Of a stretch of 64,000 bases of DNA, positions 45,701 to 57,607 are shown piece after piece. The notes below the pieces were generated by a model. It did no database searches. It had not been told where the DNA came from and was given only the letters and a program-made list of their open reading frames with translations. The DNA comes from Straminergon stramineum (lineage: Eukaryota; Streptophyta; Bryopsida; Hypnales; Calliergonaceae), in assembly GCA_963920665.1 (NCBI GenBank), contig OY987269.1, forward strand, positions 17,362,501-17,426,500, in the 5' to 3' direction. The position numbers and the translations under genes are program-made. The first letter of the stretch is position 1. Each line of letters opens with the position of its first letter.

Positions 45701-46684
45701 AAATAAAGCTCATTTATTTATTTATCATAACTTAAGTTACATGCAGACAAGCTGTAAGTAGTAGTATCTCAAAATCCATAACTTAATGTGCACTGGGAAT
45801 GAGATCCTGTACCTTATTACACAGCTGCCCAAAGAGCCTGCATCCCTCCATTGTCCGAGGAGCATGAGCGGCAAAGTATCGGCCACGGGTCACGGGTGTC
45901 CTTTTTTTTTTCCCAGCACTATCCAATCAGCATGTCTGGTATGTTTGCTGTTCCTGCGAAAAAGTTGCAATTAATTTTCTGCCCTGCCAACAATCTGCAA
46001 TGTGTCCATGGCATTTGCTTTGTACAGTACCTTACTACCATCAGGAACAGTTTCAGTCTGGTCCCCACATGCTTCAGCACAGCTGTCATTAACCATCAAT
46101 TATATACCTTGAAACAAAAGCGAAAAAAAACCCCACTTCTCACAGGCAGAAAATAATAAAGTTTGCACACAATAAAAATAGAATTCAAATCAGGAAATAT
46201 GTTCATCAATTGAGTAACTTAAGAATGTGAAGACAAAAAATGGCCAAGAGGCAAAAGATTCTACTTACAATTATATATCATCCTCTTAACTGAAGAAAAT
46301 TAAAGAGACTAGTAAAGGTTACACATGTCACCTAACACAACCTGCTCTGCAAGACTTCACTTAATAAAATGTTACTGTACCCTGTATGCACATGTCCTCC
46401 ACCAGTCCAAAATGATTAGAAACAAAAAAAAGGGAATTGAAACTCAGCGCATGAAACTTAAAGAACAGCATTTGTTTCCAAAAAACGCCGCATTTCCACC
46501 CCTCTCCATCACACAACTGTGATTTGCATTGGTTCACTCACATGCCCCATTCTGTTGCAGGTACTCAATAACTTCAAATAACTAAATCAGATCTGCATAA
46601 ACTCATGCCAAAAGAGATGTACGTTACCTTACTCCAACTGCTGTGAACTTCTAAACTAATAACTTATGTGCTTGTCACTGTCTA
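45701..46684. other. Intergenic, no gene seen
   Basis: Overlapping plus-strand frames at 45786-46156 have no recognisable domain, and a poly(T) tract breaks their composition. Nothing is supported. Confidence 0.35.
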
Positions 46685-46688
46685 TTAA

Positions 46689-47060
46689 CCCCTAAACGAC
46701 GGACTGGTCCCCGCAGGGAAGAGGCAGGCTGAGCACTGTTCATAGTGCACTGACTGTGGGAGAGAAACACGTTCATGAACAGTACCAAAGAAAGGGGAAC
46801 TCTCGTTGCCCTCATGAAAATTGTGGGAGGGCAGCCTACGACCTAACACCGTGCACTGGTATTTCCGTGCTTTGTTCTCAATTTCCATGCTCCTTAAAAA
46901 TAAGAATGCATCCAAATTACACAATTTTTGGCCCTCCATGATGCAGCACATCTCCACGATTGTGTTAAAAAAAAACGGATGAAAAAATGCATTCCTGCAT
47001 CCCACAGATTAACTTCTTGTTCCTCATCGGACGAAAATCGTCCGCATCGGCGTTTATGGG
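46689..47060. mobile_element. TTAA/CCC element, subfamily J
   Basis: Starts CCCCTAAACGACGGACTGG; the right end reverse-complemented is CCCATAAACGCCGATGCGGA. Exact TTAA lies at 46685-46688 and 47061-47064. It is 372 bp. The near-terminal CGGAC/GTCCG pairs resemble subfamily A ends (tcggacaataattgtccgct). The minus frame 46685-47005 inside it is not regarded as a gene. Confidence 0.8.
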
Positions 47061-47064
47061 TTAA

Positions 47065-49414
47065 TATAACTTAACCATAGGTCAGCAAGCACTTGTCAGC
47101 AACAGTGTGAAGCTCTCACTCAAGGATGAGACCTGCCTGAGGAACCTGACACACACAAGAACCCTGCCAGTACACCAAGCTTACAGGGAGAAGATTTTTT
47201 CCCCCAATTTCATCCAGAAAGGGACTGTTGGTAGTGGTCACAGTTTTGTGCTGCCTAATGACACTCAGAAAATGACTGTACAATGGGCACTAAGTGAACA
47301 TAGACCCTTCACAAATAATGTAAAATATGGGAAATGATGGACTTGAGTGATTCAGTTAGACACTGAAAGAGAAGCTTGAACGATGTCAACTAGTCTAAAT
47401 GAATCAAGTGGGAACAGTCACAATAGCAGTACATATCCATACAAACACTCTGGTTTAAGTCACAGTAGTAATACATGAGTGCATGTGCAGATGTACACAG
47501 TACACACTCCTGAGTACACTCAACCCTCTTTTAACTGCATTATCTAAGGACATATGGGCTTCATAACTTTGACAAGTAGAAGCTATCAAATCAGATGTGT
47601 ACACTCAACATGAGAAAACTCTCAAGTTGTTCAAGGGATATGCAGTTATAAAGTGCTGCATTGGAGAGGGTTGAGTGTCTGAGACTCACACTTTAGAAAG
47701 CAGGATCTTCAACATCCTGGACATAAAAATGTGTGAAATAGTGGACCATATCTGCAAAAAATCAATTGGGAATCCTCTGGTTCATTAGCCTTGTCAACTA
47801 CCAACTCCTTGTCTATAATTTGGTGATCCATACACATATCACAGAATTTGAGCATATTCACTTTCTGAAGATAAAAAAGGTATGGCCATGCATTCTGCCT
47901 ATGAACAAATGACAATCCGGGAAATGAAACCACTTCATGAATCAGAGTACCTGGCTTGCCACAATCAGTGCACCCAAAATAAGTCCACATAATTAGCATT
48001 CATATACTTCCTGTACCTACCATTCTAGATTGTACTTGAGTCAGGAATGCTGCAGTAGAACATGGGCAAAGAGAATTCATATCTAAGTTATAACTCAGAA
48101 GTACAATGAAAAAGGGGAAAATAAGAGACTCTATGCAGGGAGCCAGGGACCATGGACAACTGCACAGTATCCACAAAGCTGAAAACACACAAGGGTCTGT
48201 TTCTGGATATCAGGGCTGATCCCAAGTATCATTTGTAACTTCTGGATCTATGTAACCCAAATGCAGATTGCAATAGATAAGGTCTGCATAGTCTGTGTAG
48301 TAATAAGTGAGAAACTGCTGCAAGTTTTGAACACACAAGTATCTTTTATCACAAATGGAGATATTTTTCATGTCTCTTTTCCATATAATCTTCAATACAA
48401 TCTTCCACATAATCCTCATGAATTGAAAATTACTAAAAGCTTGAACAACAATCTTAGAATGCCACTATTTTATACCCACATGTCACAATTCTACTAGACA
48501 TATGAGTTCATTCTTTGCAGTTCATGTTGCTGAGTCCCAACATACTACTGTAGCTTTTAATACATAGATAATTTCAATGGGACACCAAAACTTTTTACAC
48601 TTGTAGACTCTACCCATGGGGTATTACCAGCAGAGGCAAAGGAAACGAAGGCAAAGTCTGCAATTCTCATCCTAAAATTTAACATGCCTTGTAGGCTCAA
48701 TACCAACTCATCCACAACTTTTACACCACAGCAAACTACCCATAAGGTTCAAGTAAAATGATGAAGTACGAAACTATTCATAAGCAACACCCAAAACCCA
48801 AACAAAAGTATGAAGGTAAAGGATACTAAAAACTGTTCAGGACCTAATCGTGTCTCCTGTACAGTACAATACATTCGATCCCGCCTTCTGTACTGACGAC
48901 CCATTTGCCCGAAGCATCTCATCTTTTCATGCACTTGGTGCTACCGAGGGGTGTAAGCATGGTTTGGCTAAATGTCTACGGTCCCTGAATGGAAGTGGGG
49001 TAGTCAACTTTCACTTACAGTAGTCAGCAACCTCCCTCTTTAAAATTGCAGAAAATTTTCATACATAGTGATAAAAGTTTGATCTTAGCAGATATACTTC
49101 TTGTACCCAAAGATCTCTCTACTGCTCTATACATCTCTAAAAGAACGCTCTCACGTATGTTAAAATGATGAAAGTGACGCAGATAGTAACCTTCCCCTTA
49201 ATTCGCACTCCCTTGCATCGACTCTTTTCATAGAGAAAAACACATTCGCAGCCTGTGCAACCGTTGTATGCCATGACCACCCAGTGGAGATGATGACCAC
49301 CACAAAGAAGGAATTGATAGCAACACACTGACGCATGTGAAGTACGCTCCATCACTAAAAGAAGGATCCGAGAAAAGAAGAAATAATTGCAGTAAGCGTT
49401 CCAATTTCAAATCC
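47065..49414. other. Intergenic, no gene called
   Basis: Less AT-rich than average. The minus-strand frame 47709-47999 (with CTDCGKPG and CDMCMDHQ) is ATG-started and has some coding look, but I cannot place it in a family or find partner exons. Several other frames overlap with no coherence. Confidence 0.35.
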
Positions 49415-49420
49415 TTTATT
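49415..49420 (-). terminator. Polyadenylation signal AATAAA
   Basis: AATAAA on the minus strand about 185 bases after the stop codon of the two-membrane-segment gene; a plausible distance for a plant 3' UTR. Confidence 0.5.
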
Positions 49421-49604
49421 GACAGCCAGAATGAGTCGTCATACAAGATTGATTTCTTCCAGTGTATGCTTTAGGGCTTGCAAGTACGAGGTCCTACCAA
49501 ATTCAACAGATTCTTTTTCTCTATGCTCCGCACAAGAAAAACTTATAATTGTGTGCAAGCACCTCCCATCCTAGTATCATACCTGATGTAACTGCCAATT
49601 CCCT

Positions 49605-50597
49605 TCATGTTCGTCGCTTGAAAGATCGCCGAGCAAAATGGGAAAAGACCATGATCACAATGCAGGCGATCCAGGTAGTTTTACCACCTAGCAACTGTTG
49701 CGCCCCTACTATCAACTTGTTCTTCGACTTAGTCGAACCAATAATTAAAATCCCTACCAGCACAAATGATAACAAATATCGACTTGCGACGGTTGCAACT
49801 GTTGGCTGCATCATCAAAAAACAAACGAAATCCAGTTAAAAACTCCCCAGCGTCGCCCTCAACCACGACACCAGACCTTCGTTCAAACAGACCAAGTCAA
49901 GCACACACTCTAAAACTGAGATTTTCGAAATCCAGCAACTACAGCGAAGAGATTCATCATCGCAAAACTTTCCGAAATACTTGCAAGCTTCCTCAATTAA
50001 TTGAGGAGGCTAGTAGATTATCGCACCTTACTATATTCACAAAAAGCAAAGATCAATGTGATCAAACCCTAGAAAACCTATTTCGTAACTTTTATGTATT
50101 AAAACCTAAGCAGAACGGGAGCAAAACTTGACAATTTCCAAACAACAAGTACGAAGTCATTTAAGCTAATCCCCAATCACCTTCCTCACCCGCTACATCA
50201 GTCTGAATTTCACGTAACCCTAAACATATCAATTGACCAAAATTGACCGAATTCGGTATCAACGGAATTAGAAAAATGGAATCACAGAATTTGTTAAAAA
50301 TCAGGAATGCTGCTTATTTATTACCTTGGGATCTCCATCGTAGCGGATAATCGAGTTTGGCTTTCCTGAGTAAGTGATGAGAGAAAGCCCATTTCTAGGG
50401 TTGTACAACTGCTCCACTCCTCGCCCTTGCGTCAGAGAGTAGGCGTAGATGGCCTTCAATCGGCAGTTGGTCACCAATTGCTCCAAATCGATCTGATTCT
50501 TCTCGTATCCCTGCCATGGGCACTTGAGCTTGTGCACGGGGCCCTTCCCGTTGATGTAGACCTCCACTAAAACCCTGTCTTCACCCCACTTCGACAT
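49605..50597 (-). CDS. Small plant membrane protein with two transmembrane segments (157 aa)
   Basis: Two exons, 50597-50325 (91 codons) and 49805-49605 (66 codons plus stop), joined by an intron with GT (AAG|GTAATA) and AG (GATGCAG|CC) in phase 0. Residues 1-91 are soluble: a short beta-like start (RVLVEVYINGKGP), ELVTNCRLKAIYAYS-like core (here QLVTNCRLKAIYAYSL), YNPRNGLSLITY and RYDGDPK. Residues about 101-115 (YLLSFVLVGILIIG) and 134-149 (TTWIACIVIMVFSHFA) are hydrophobic membrane segments, and the tail RRSFKRRT is basic. I recall plant proteins of unknown function with this layout but cannot name the family. The ATG at 50597 is the first in-frame ATG; the frame is open for 74 more codons upstream but lacks ATG there, so that stretch is taken as 5' UTR. 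Confidence 0.82.
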
Positions 50598-50990
50598 TGC
50601 CCGTTGCAGCACGATCGATCCGCAATCACTTTGCTCTTCACTGCTTGGAGTTGCGCAAATCCCAAGGATGCACTGCGATGATCGGAATTTCACATAGAAA
50701 GCATCAATTGCAACACGGGAAGCAAACCCTAGAAAATCAAACAGATCTGCTTCGAGAGGCTCTGTCCCTAATATTTGAATTGGGAAAAGAATACTGGACT
50801 TGGGTTTAGTTACATACAAACGAGACCTACCCTAACTTACCGACCTGCTGAGGTTATGATGAAAAGGACATTGCAATGTTTTGTGGAACCACCTCTGAGA
50901 TTATAAATAAATTAACAAACACCTTCAACCCTATATGCCTGAGGCACCAAATTTTGGTGTCGCCAATACTTTGAAGTTTAATAAAACCTA

Positions 50991-51218
50991 CACTAAATAG
51001 TGAAATTAGGTTGCCACACACTATGTAAATACTTAGTATTACATTACAAGAATGCACTACTTTTGCATTAGGTGTTGTTATAATTGGAACTCATGAACCT
51101 TCATGTGTACAAATGGAAATATATGTAGAAATTTTTGTTGACTTTGATGGCTTGTAAAGTACCTTTTGGAGGGTAAGTCAATCTAATTGTTAAGGCAACC
51201 TAATTTCACTATTTAGTG
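50991..51218. mobile_element. 228-bp element with perfect 25-bp inverted repeats, TA flanks
   Basis: Both ends begin CACTAAATAGTGAAATTAGG and pair for 25 bases without mismatch. TA lies at 50989-50990 and 51219-51220. The related subfamily B element without this insertion reads ccta-accaa (reverse strand), so the TA was duplicated on insertion. Another fragment is at 32380-32557. Confidence 0.88.
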
Positions 51219-51583
51219 TAACCAACTTGCTATTTTTAGTAGTTTGTATTTTAGAAAAATTCTTTTTGAAGTCCAATTCTAGTATCAAAAATTTGATTTT
51301 GAAAATGATTGATTGTGATTTTTCTATTCAAGATTTTGTGCAAGGGTGTCCATTGCAATCTTTACTTTCTATATTGTTGAGGGCTCTTGGAAATGAGCCT
51401 CGAATACAATAGATCTTTTAGAAAATATCACATTAGAAATTCATTTAAAAAAATTGTAGAGTAGATTTTGTCGAGCCATAAATTGGTTGAGGTTATGCAT
51501 GTTAGGTCCTCTAACCTCATATTTTTTTTGGTTGACATGTAAAAAGAAGATTGAGAGACTTCAAATCACTTTTGCAATTTTAA

Positions 51584-51831
51584 TCCCTAAAGGCCCATCA
51601 TGCATTTTTTGGCAACATAGAAATTTTAGGCAAATGCGTGTGGTTGGAGATTTTCATATTTTAGATTGAAATTTTAATAGAAGTTGGGGACGAGGAATAT
51701 CTTAAATGTGTACTAAATTTCATGACATTTGGAAATATGAATCAAAAGATATGGCCTAATATGTTACTTTTTCCCAGGGCAAGTAGTCTGGGTAGATAAG
51801 GAAAAATAATTTTTTCTAAAACAAGAATCAG

Positions 51832-51907
<76 letters not shown>

Positions 51908-52556
51908 GAAAGCTTTGAATCATTCCATTTTGATTAATGAATCCAAAGTTATGAGGAGTTTTAGTTTGCGAGTAGTTATGGATTCTCTACTTTAAAATAA
52001 ACTTTGAAGTCATTTATTTTACTCAATTTTCAAAAAAAATTGAAAAAAATAAAATCATAAGATGTAGATTGTTTATTACTCCATGCAACATTTCGACAAT
52101 TGGGATTGTCACTTTTCAATTCCATAACTAAATTCTTAACAATTTTATATTTTGAACCATTCTCTACTTCTTTCTATTTACTATTTTTTCCATATGTTGT
52201 ACAATTCCAAATGATCTGAAAATTTTCAAGCATGTAGTCAACTTGACTTGAAGAATGAATCCAAATAAGCACCACCATTTGGGACATTTTTCATACAAAT
52301 GTGAGCTTGTGAAGTGCAGCTGCCTTGTTTTTTACAAGGCCAAAAAAATGATTTATGTGAATTTGAAAGCTTATATCTCGCAATCCACAAAGTGAAAAAT
52401 TCTGAAATTTTTTCCACATATTCTCAAACCAAATTACTACAAGATCCTATGGTTACTTATATATAAAAATGATATTTTTCTAAAATTTAATACTTGTACT
52501 ATTAATGATAGTTTTGGAGCATTTTTGGTGAAAACATAGTCAAGGAACTTAAGGGG
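51584..52556. mobile_element. TTAA/CCC element, subfamily G (copy 2), nested
   Basis: Starts TCCCTAAAGGCCCATC after TTAA (51580-51583) and ends ...ggaacttaagggg before TTAA (52557-52560). It is 973 bp. It interrupts a subfamily B copy at a site that in 39589-41066 reads gttTTAAcacc uninterrupted. It contains the TA microsatellite. Confidence 0.83.
51837..51904. repeat. (TA)n microsatellite
   Basis: About 34 uninterrupted TA units inside the subfamily G element; absent from the copy at 35107. Confidence 0.95.
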
Positions 52557-53221
52557 TTAACATCTTCATGATCAAACATTATAATCTTCCAATCCGGAAT
52601 GATATCAATGTATTTTTTTCCTATGTGATCTCTAACATGTCTAGTTTGAATTTCTACGGTTACAATTCCAACAATTCCAAAAAAATTGATGCAACTTATG
52701 AAAATGTTATCTTTTTGTTCAATTTAAGCAAGTTCTTGGAAGCTCAAAAAAGACCTAGGGCATTTACAGATTACCAACCCAATCTTGAGTATCAAAATAT
52801 GACTAGATGATGAATATAAGAGGTTTTTTTTTTACATGTTATAAATTTCAAACATTTATATAGTTTAATTTGAAAAACCGATTATCACTTGTTTTATATT
52901 TTAACCATCACTTGTTTTACATTTCAACTATCACTTCATTCACTTGTTTTACATTTTAACCATCACTTGTTATATTCACCTAAATTTGCAAACTATTACA
53001 TATCACAAAAAGATAAACTCCAATCCTTTCGGATTTTGGCTTAAATAACAATTTGTTTTGTGTAAGATCCCATGATTGACTTTGAGAAATTTGGATCAAT
53101 GACACTTATACTACATACCCTTGTTAACAAGGAGGGTTTTTTTCTACTTTTTATTGACTCTTTGAAGAATTAATCTAAAGTGTTTTGTACCCCAAAATCA
53201 AAGTCTTCAAAGATGGGCTTT

Positions 53222-53421
53222 NNNNNNNNNNNNNNNNNNNNNNNNNNNNNNNNNNNNNNNNNNNNNNNNNNNNNNNNNNNNNNNNNNNNNNNNNNNNNNN
53301 NNNNNNNNNNNNNNNNNNNNNNNNNNNNNNNNNNNNNNNNNNNNNNNNNNNNNNNNNNNNNNNNNNNNNNNNNNNNNNNNNNNNNNNNNNNNNNNNNNNN
53401 NNNNNNNNNNNNNNNNNNNNN
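53222..53421. other. Assembly gap (200 N)
   Basis: Exactly 200 N, which suggests a placeholder of unknown true size. It removes the N-terminal part of the hAT transposase and any left element end next to it. Confidence 0.98.
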
Positions 53422-55340
53422 AATTAGAAAAGCATGTGTATGGATTAGAAAGTCCGCCATTTTGTTTGGAAGAGAGCAAGGCAATTCCATTGATACAGTC
53501 CTTTCATGTGCGAAGGGAAATGGTAGCTAACGATCTCCAATCTGCCGCAGTTCTCTTGAATCTATACCTTCTACATGACAAAGAACTAGCCGATGATGCA
53601 GATGCAATGTCAACATGTAAGCGTGTTTTGGAGAAAATATGTAAACCGGATGAGTACACAACAGTGGTTCGAGAATTCGTGGCTTTTCGACATAAGGAAC
53701 CTCCATTCCACAATATGTTGAATCCGAGAGAACAAATGTTGTCGGCACATGCTTGGTGGGATTTTGAAGGTGCTTGTGGCAAGTTCATAGCTCCATTAGC
53801 AAAGAGGATATTGGCCCAACCGGTGTCATCATCTTCATGTGAACGGAATTGGAGCAGCTATTCTTTTGTTTACAACAAATCGCAAAACAGATTGAAGCCA
53901 GAGAGAGCAGCGGATTTAGTGTATGTGTATACTAATTCCAAAGTCCTAAACGCATCGAAAGAAAAAGATGAAAAGAAATGGTACGACGATAACATGGAGA
54001 TAGTGGAGTCGGGGGGAGGGGATTCGGATTGGCCGATGATCGAAGATGATAATGAGGATGATGACGAGGATTTGGAAAGGGCCTTTAAAGTAGTAAATGG
54101 CGAGGATGACTTGTGTTGTGCAGCACTGTCAAAAGATGAAGACGCTATGGAAGACATTCCCAATTTGGTGAATGATACATATCATAATCGTAATGACCGC
54201 TATGCTAATGTTGAAGGCAATGCGAACGATTTGTATGATTTTTTAGAAGATGAGGATGAAGTAGGGATAGAGGAGAATCTACCTTCAATAGCAGCATATT
54301 GCGACGGAACTGCATACATGAGTAGTGAAACTGTTCTATCGAAAAAGGGAGTTGTTATTGTTGAGGAGGTGGAAACGAATGGGGATGCTTTTGGCAATGC
54401 CAGAACAGATGAAGATGTTCAAATTTCGAAATCTCGATCTGTAGCACTAGATATGGTGGAAGAGAATGTCGAAGAAAATGATAGAAAAGGACACAAGGTC
54501 AGTGAGTTGGACGTCCCAAAAGATGTGGGCCAAAACAGTGGCGACAAGGGTGAATCAAATATTGAGGTACAAAAGAAGAGTGCTTCAACCAAGATGGCAT
54601 TCACAAAATCAAGTATTGTGGACAATGATAAAGGAAAGGAGCCAATGAAGTCAATTTCTCAGGTATAGAGATCTAGCGCTCTTCTACCAATAGCGTTGAA
54701 GCCAGCTATCACAAGATTAGAGGGTTTTCAAAGCTTTGGGTATGGAAAATGTCTAATGAACACTTTGAAAGAAATTTCTACAAGCGGTAATGTACAAAAA
54801 GTAGTGCCATCACATACATGCCTCACTGATATGGATAGTGATCAACCACTGTTGGTAACGTTGCGTACTCGTCGTTTAGAAAAACGAATGGTAGGAGAAC
54901 CCATCAAAGCAACAACCAGCACTCCGCCACTTCAAAAGAAAGTCAAAGTGGAGATAACCGTTCACGAACAGGCCGACTCCAAATCGAAAGCGGTGGTTCG
55001 AGAATCCAGTAAGGGGGAAATTAAAAAAGATATGCAGCCTTTTGCTATCTCTCCGGTGAAGAAAAAGACCCCTCTTGATGAGGATGTCAATGCTTCCTTC
55101 AATAGAAGGAAAAGAAAAGTTCCTATTCAAAAAGCCCGTCATGGTTCTATGAAAGTAAATAAAAAGAAATTAAATTCGAAGGAAGGGAGTGAACCTACTT
55201 TAAAGAAAGGCTTGAAGAAGACCACGATACTTGATTCAGATGATATGGAAGATGATTCGGACAATGAAGATTTTGAACGGAGAGCTAACGGAGAGAGTAG
55301 TGGAGTTGAGGTGAAAGGAGATGAAGATTGGTGTCCATAG
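53422..55340 (+). pseudogene. hAT transposase C-terminal part with long charged tail, one stop
   Basis: The open frame emerging from the N gap encodes the C-terminal hAT dimerisation region in its first 180 residues: WWDFEGACGKFIAPLAKRIL, then SSSCERNWSSYSFVYNKSQN and RLKPERAADLVYVYTN, the typical W-x-CERNWS-RL arrangement of plant hAT elements. It then continues for about 450 residues as a tail that is first acidic (DDNEDDDEDLE; EDEDEVGIEE) and then Lys/Arg-rich (KKKTPLDED; RRKRKVP), ending at 55340 in DEDWCP. A TAG at 54666-54668 interrupts the tail; the same frame stays open afterwards, so the break is a single stop. Known hAT proteins usually end soon after the dimerisation region, so the tail is unusual. 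The N-terminal BED finger and catalytic core are hidden by the gap or lost. No terminal inverted repeats were identified. Confidence 0.85.
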
Positions 55341-55705
55341 GAATTGAGGAATGAGAAGCTTAAATATTTTTTTGCTTAGTTGCTCATGATATATTGAGCA
55401 CATATTGAGAATGTATTGTTCAATCATTTCATTATAAAAATTGTTTTTTTATTGATGATAATATACATCTCGTTCGTGTATTAGAATTTTAAATTTGATT
55501 TTGTTTCAAAATGAAACTAAAATTTCATAGAAAAATTAAAAATGCACAATATGTTTTATCTTTTGAATGAAGCAACATACACTACTACATTACATGACAA
55601 TTGAAATATATGAAAAACAAAAATCTAAGCTCAAATGACATGCTGCAATTGGTAAAAACATTGATAAATAATCATTGAACCCCATTACTCAACGGCCTAA
55701 TCCTT
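55341..55705. other. 3' flank of the hAT frame, AT-rich
   Basis: Probably the untranslated 3' part of the transposon. No terminal inverted repeat could be set because the left end lies in or beyond the gap. Confidence 0.3.
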
Positions 55706-55800
55706 TAACCCCCCGTCCGCCCTCCACCGTCCGCCCTTCACCATCCGCCCTGCCCGTCCACCCTCCACCGTCCGCCTTTCACCGTCCGCCCCGCCTGTTC
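55706..55800. repeat. CCGTCCGCC cluster, GC-rich
   Basis: CCGTCCGCC or a one-base variant occurs about six times in 95 bp, in steps of roughly 15 bp, within a 230-bp GC-rich island (to about 55925). Such clusters are typical of subterminal transposase-binding repeats of hAT elements; its position ~360 bp after the transposase frame fits, but this is inference. Confidence 0.7.
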
Positions 55801-56241
55801 GCCGCGACCGCGCCATCCACCTGCGGACGGCGCTAGGGACGCTACGCCCGCTGGAGTCCGTGCGTCCGGACATCCAGACGATGGACGTGAATTCGGGGCG
55901 GACGTTCGGATTTGTCAACCCTGCCGAAAGAGGCCATTTCGTGGCATAGTGGTGCCAATACAAAAAATATTTTTTGAAAAAAAAAATTAAAAAAAACACT
56001 GGAATTTTTTTATTTTTATTTTTTAAAATCGCCATATCCAACATGATCGCACTAGTGCCCCGTCATTTCTGAAAAAAAATCAATTTTTTAAAGAATTGTT
56101 TTTTTGAAAAATATATATTTTTCCTAATTGTACCATTGCGGCAACAAAGTCGCATCCTCTTTCAGGGTCTAGATTTTTTGTAATGCTAATAAGTTGGTGA
56201 AGTATGAAGAACCAACAACTTGGCTCAAAATAGAAAGATTC

Positions 56242-56373
56242 CACTAGAAGAAAACATTGTTGGTTTCAACAAAATCTAGGTGATGCAAAATGTAATTTTC
56301 TGCGTTTTTTGGCAGAAAATTGCATTTTGCATCACCTAGATTTTGTTGAAACCAACAATGTTTTCTTCTAGTG
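56242..56373. mobile_element. CACTA-like snap-back element (132-bp hairpin)
   Basis: Two ~60-base arms starting CACTAGAAGAAAACATTGTT are inverted repeats with a single mismatch and an ~8-base loop. Both sides are flanked by TTC (56239-56241, 56374-56376), a 3-bp duplication as for CACTA/EnSpm elements, whose ends also begin CACTA. If transcribed it would fold into a long stem, a potential small-RNA precursor. Confidence 0.82.
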
Positions 56374-57607
56374 TTCATAATTGTCATATTTTTTTAAAGC
56401 TTTGTTATCTATGCGAATAAATTGGAACTTTCCATTTTTGTATAAAAGATATTTTTCAATGTAGTATATTTTCTTGTATCTTTTGAATAGCATCAAAAAA
56501 TAGTGTGAACCACATTACATTGGTTTTATCTACAACACTATAAACTACTATATTATTTAGTGCCCCTCACCCAAATTTGCATCATTCCCAAATTAGTGTT
56601 AAATTGCATTATCATTGAGGGGCCTACTAATTGAAATAACACTTGTAGTGCTAATGCAATTGGGTACATATTTAGTTAAGGCCTATTGTCAAAATTCTAT
56701 TTTTATTATTTTCAAACTTTGGTTGGTTAATTTTCTTAGTTCATCGATGGTCGGCAAGTATGATGGTTTCAATGATGATTTTACATATATTTCATGTTTA
56801 TCTAACAACAACTTGCTATGGAAGTGAAATTTGGAGATTATGGCAACCATAGCATTTAATGCTCATAAGTTTAGGATTATAGATCTTCTAATTGATTTGA
56901 AAATTGATTACAAAGGTAGAAAGTGCTAAAATGGACTCTAGCCTAGTTGATACTTCTAGTATTGTTTCCAATTTTGCTATGTTGCATTCTAATCTAGTGA
57001 AAACAAAATTCAAGTTTACATTATTAGCCAACGAAGTGTGGATTAGAAAGGAATGGGTTGGAATTGGGTTGAGTAGGGACAATTTTATGAATTCAATGAT
57101 CACCACCACATGGGTTCTACTTATGGAAAAGGTTAATTGATTGTTCCTCAATTTTGAGAGAGGCTTTTGGATTACCATTACAACCATTTAGGGAAATAAG
57201 AGAGTCACATTAGCAACCAAAATGGCAAGAATAATCCCCCCCAAAGACAATAAGAAGAAGATAATATATACTCTTGATTTGACTACCTATGTTGAATACT
57301 TTTTTTCTTAAAAATTGAGCCCAAGAACATATATGTAGAATATCCCTTGACTTGCCATACAATACCATTCCCGAGCTCTAAAATAGGCCACCTTTGCTCC
57401 ACTATAGAAAATCTTGAAGGGAAGGTTGTCATATGCTATGAATCATTGAGAAAGAATCATTTCCATTGCAACACAAATAAATGACATTGTAGAGAAGGGC
57501 CTCCAATTTCATTATTCAAGAATGTTATGACTACTATAAATTTAAAATTAAATAAATCCAATAAGTACAATTATGTGCAATAATCAAGGGGATAATAATG
57601 GATCATA

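Larger units (their letters stand above)
50929..52770. mobile_element. TTAA/CCC element, subfamily B (copy 3, inverted), hosting two nested elements
   Basis: The left end CCCTATATGCCTGAGG and the right end ...cctagggcatttacaga are decayed versions of the CCCCTAAATGCCC ends. The sequence between nested insertions is the reverse complement of 39589-41066 (gaggctcttggaaatgagcc side and acatgtctagtttgaattt side), with an internal deletion. The flanks TCAA and TTAC are mutated TTAA. Confidence 0.75.

Noticed and set aside
47709..47999. 96-codon minus-strand frame with Cys pairs (CTDCGKPG, CDMCMDHQ) that could hint at a zinc-binding protein
   Set aside because: The cysteines do not match a spacing I can name, and no partner exon or family resemblance was found.
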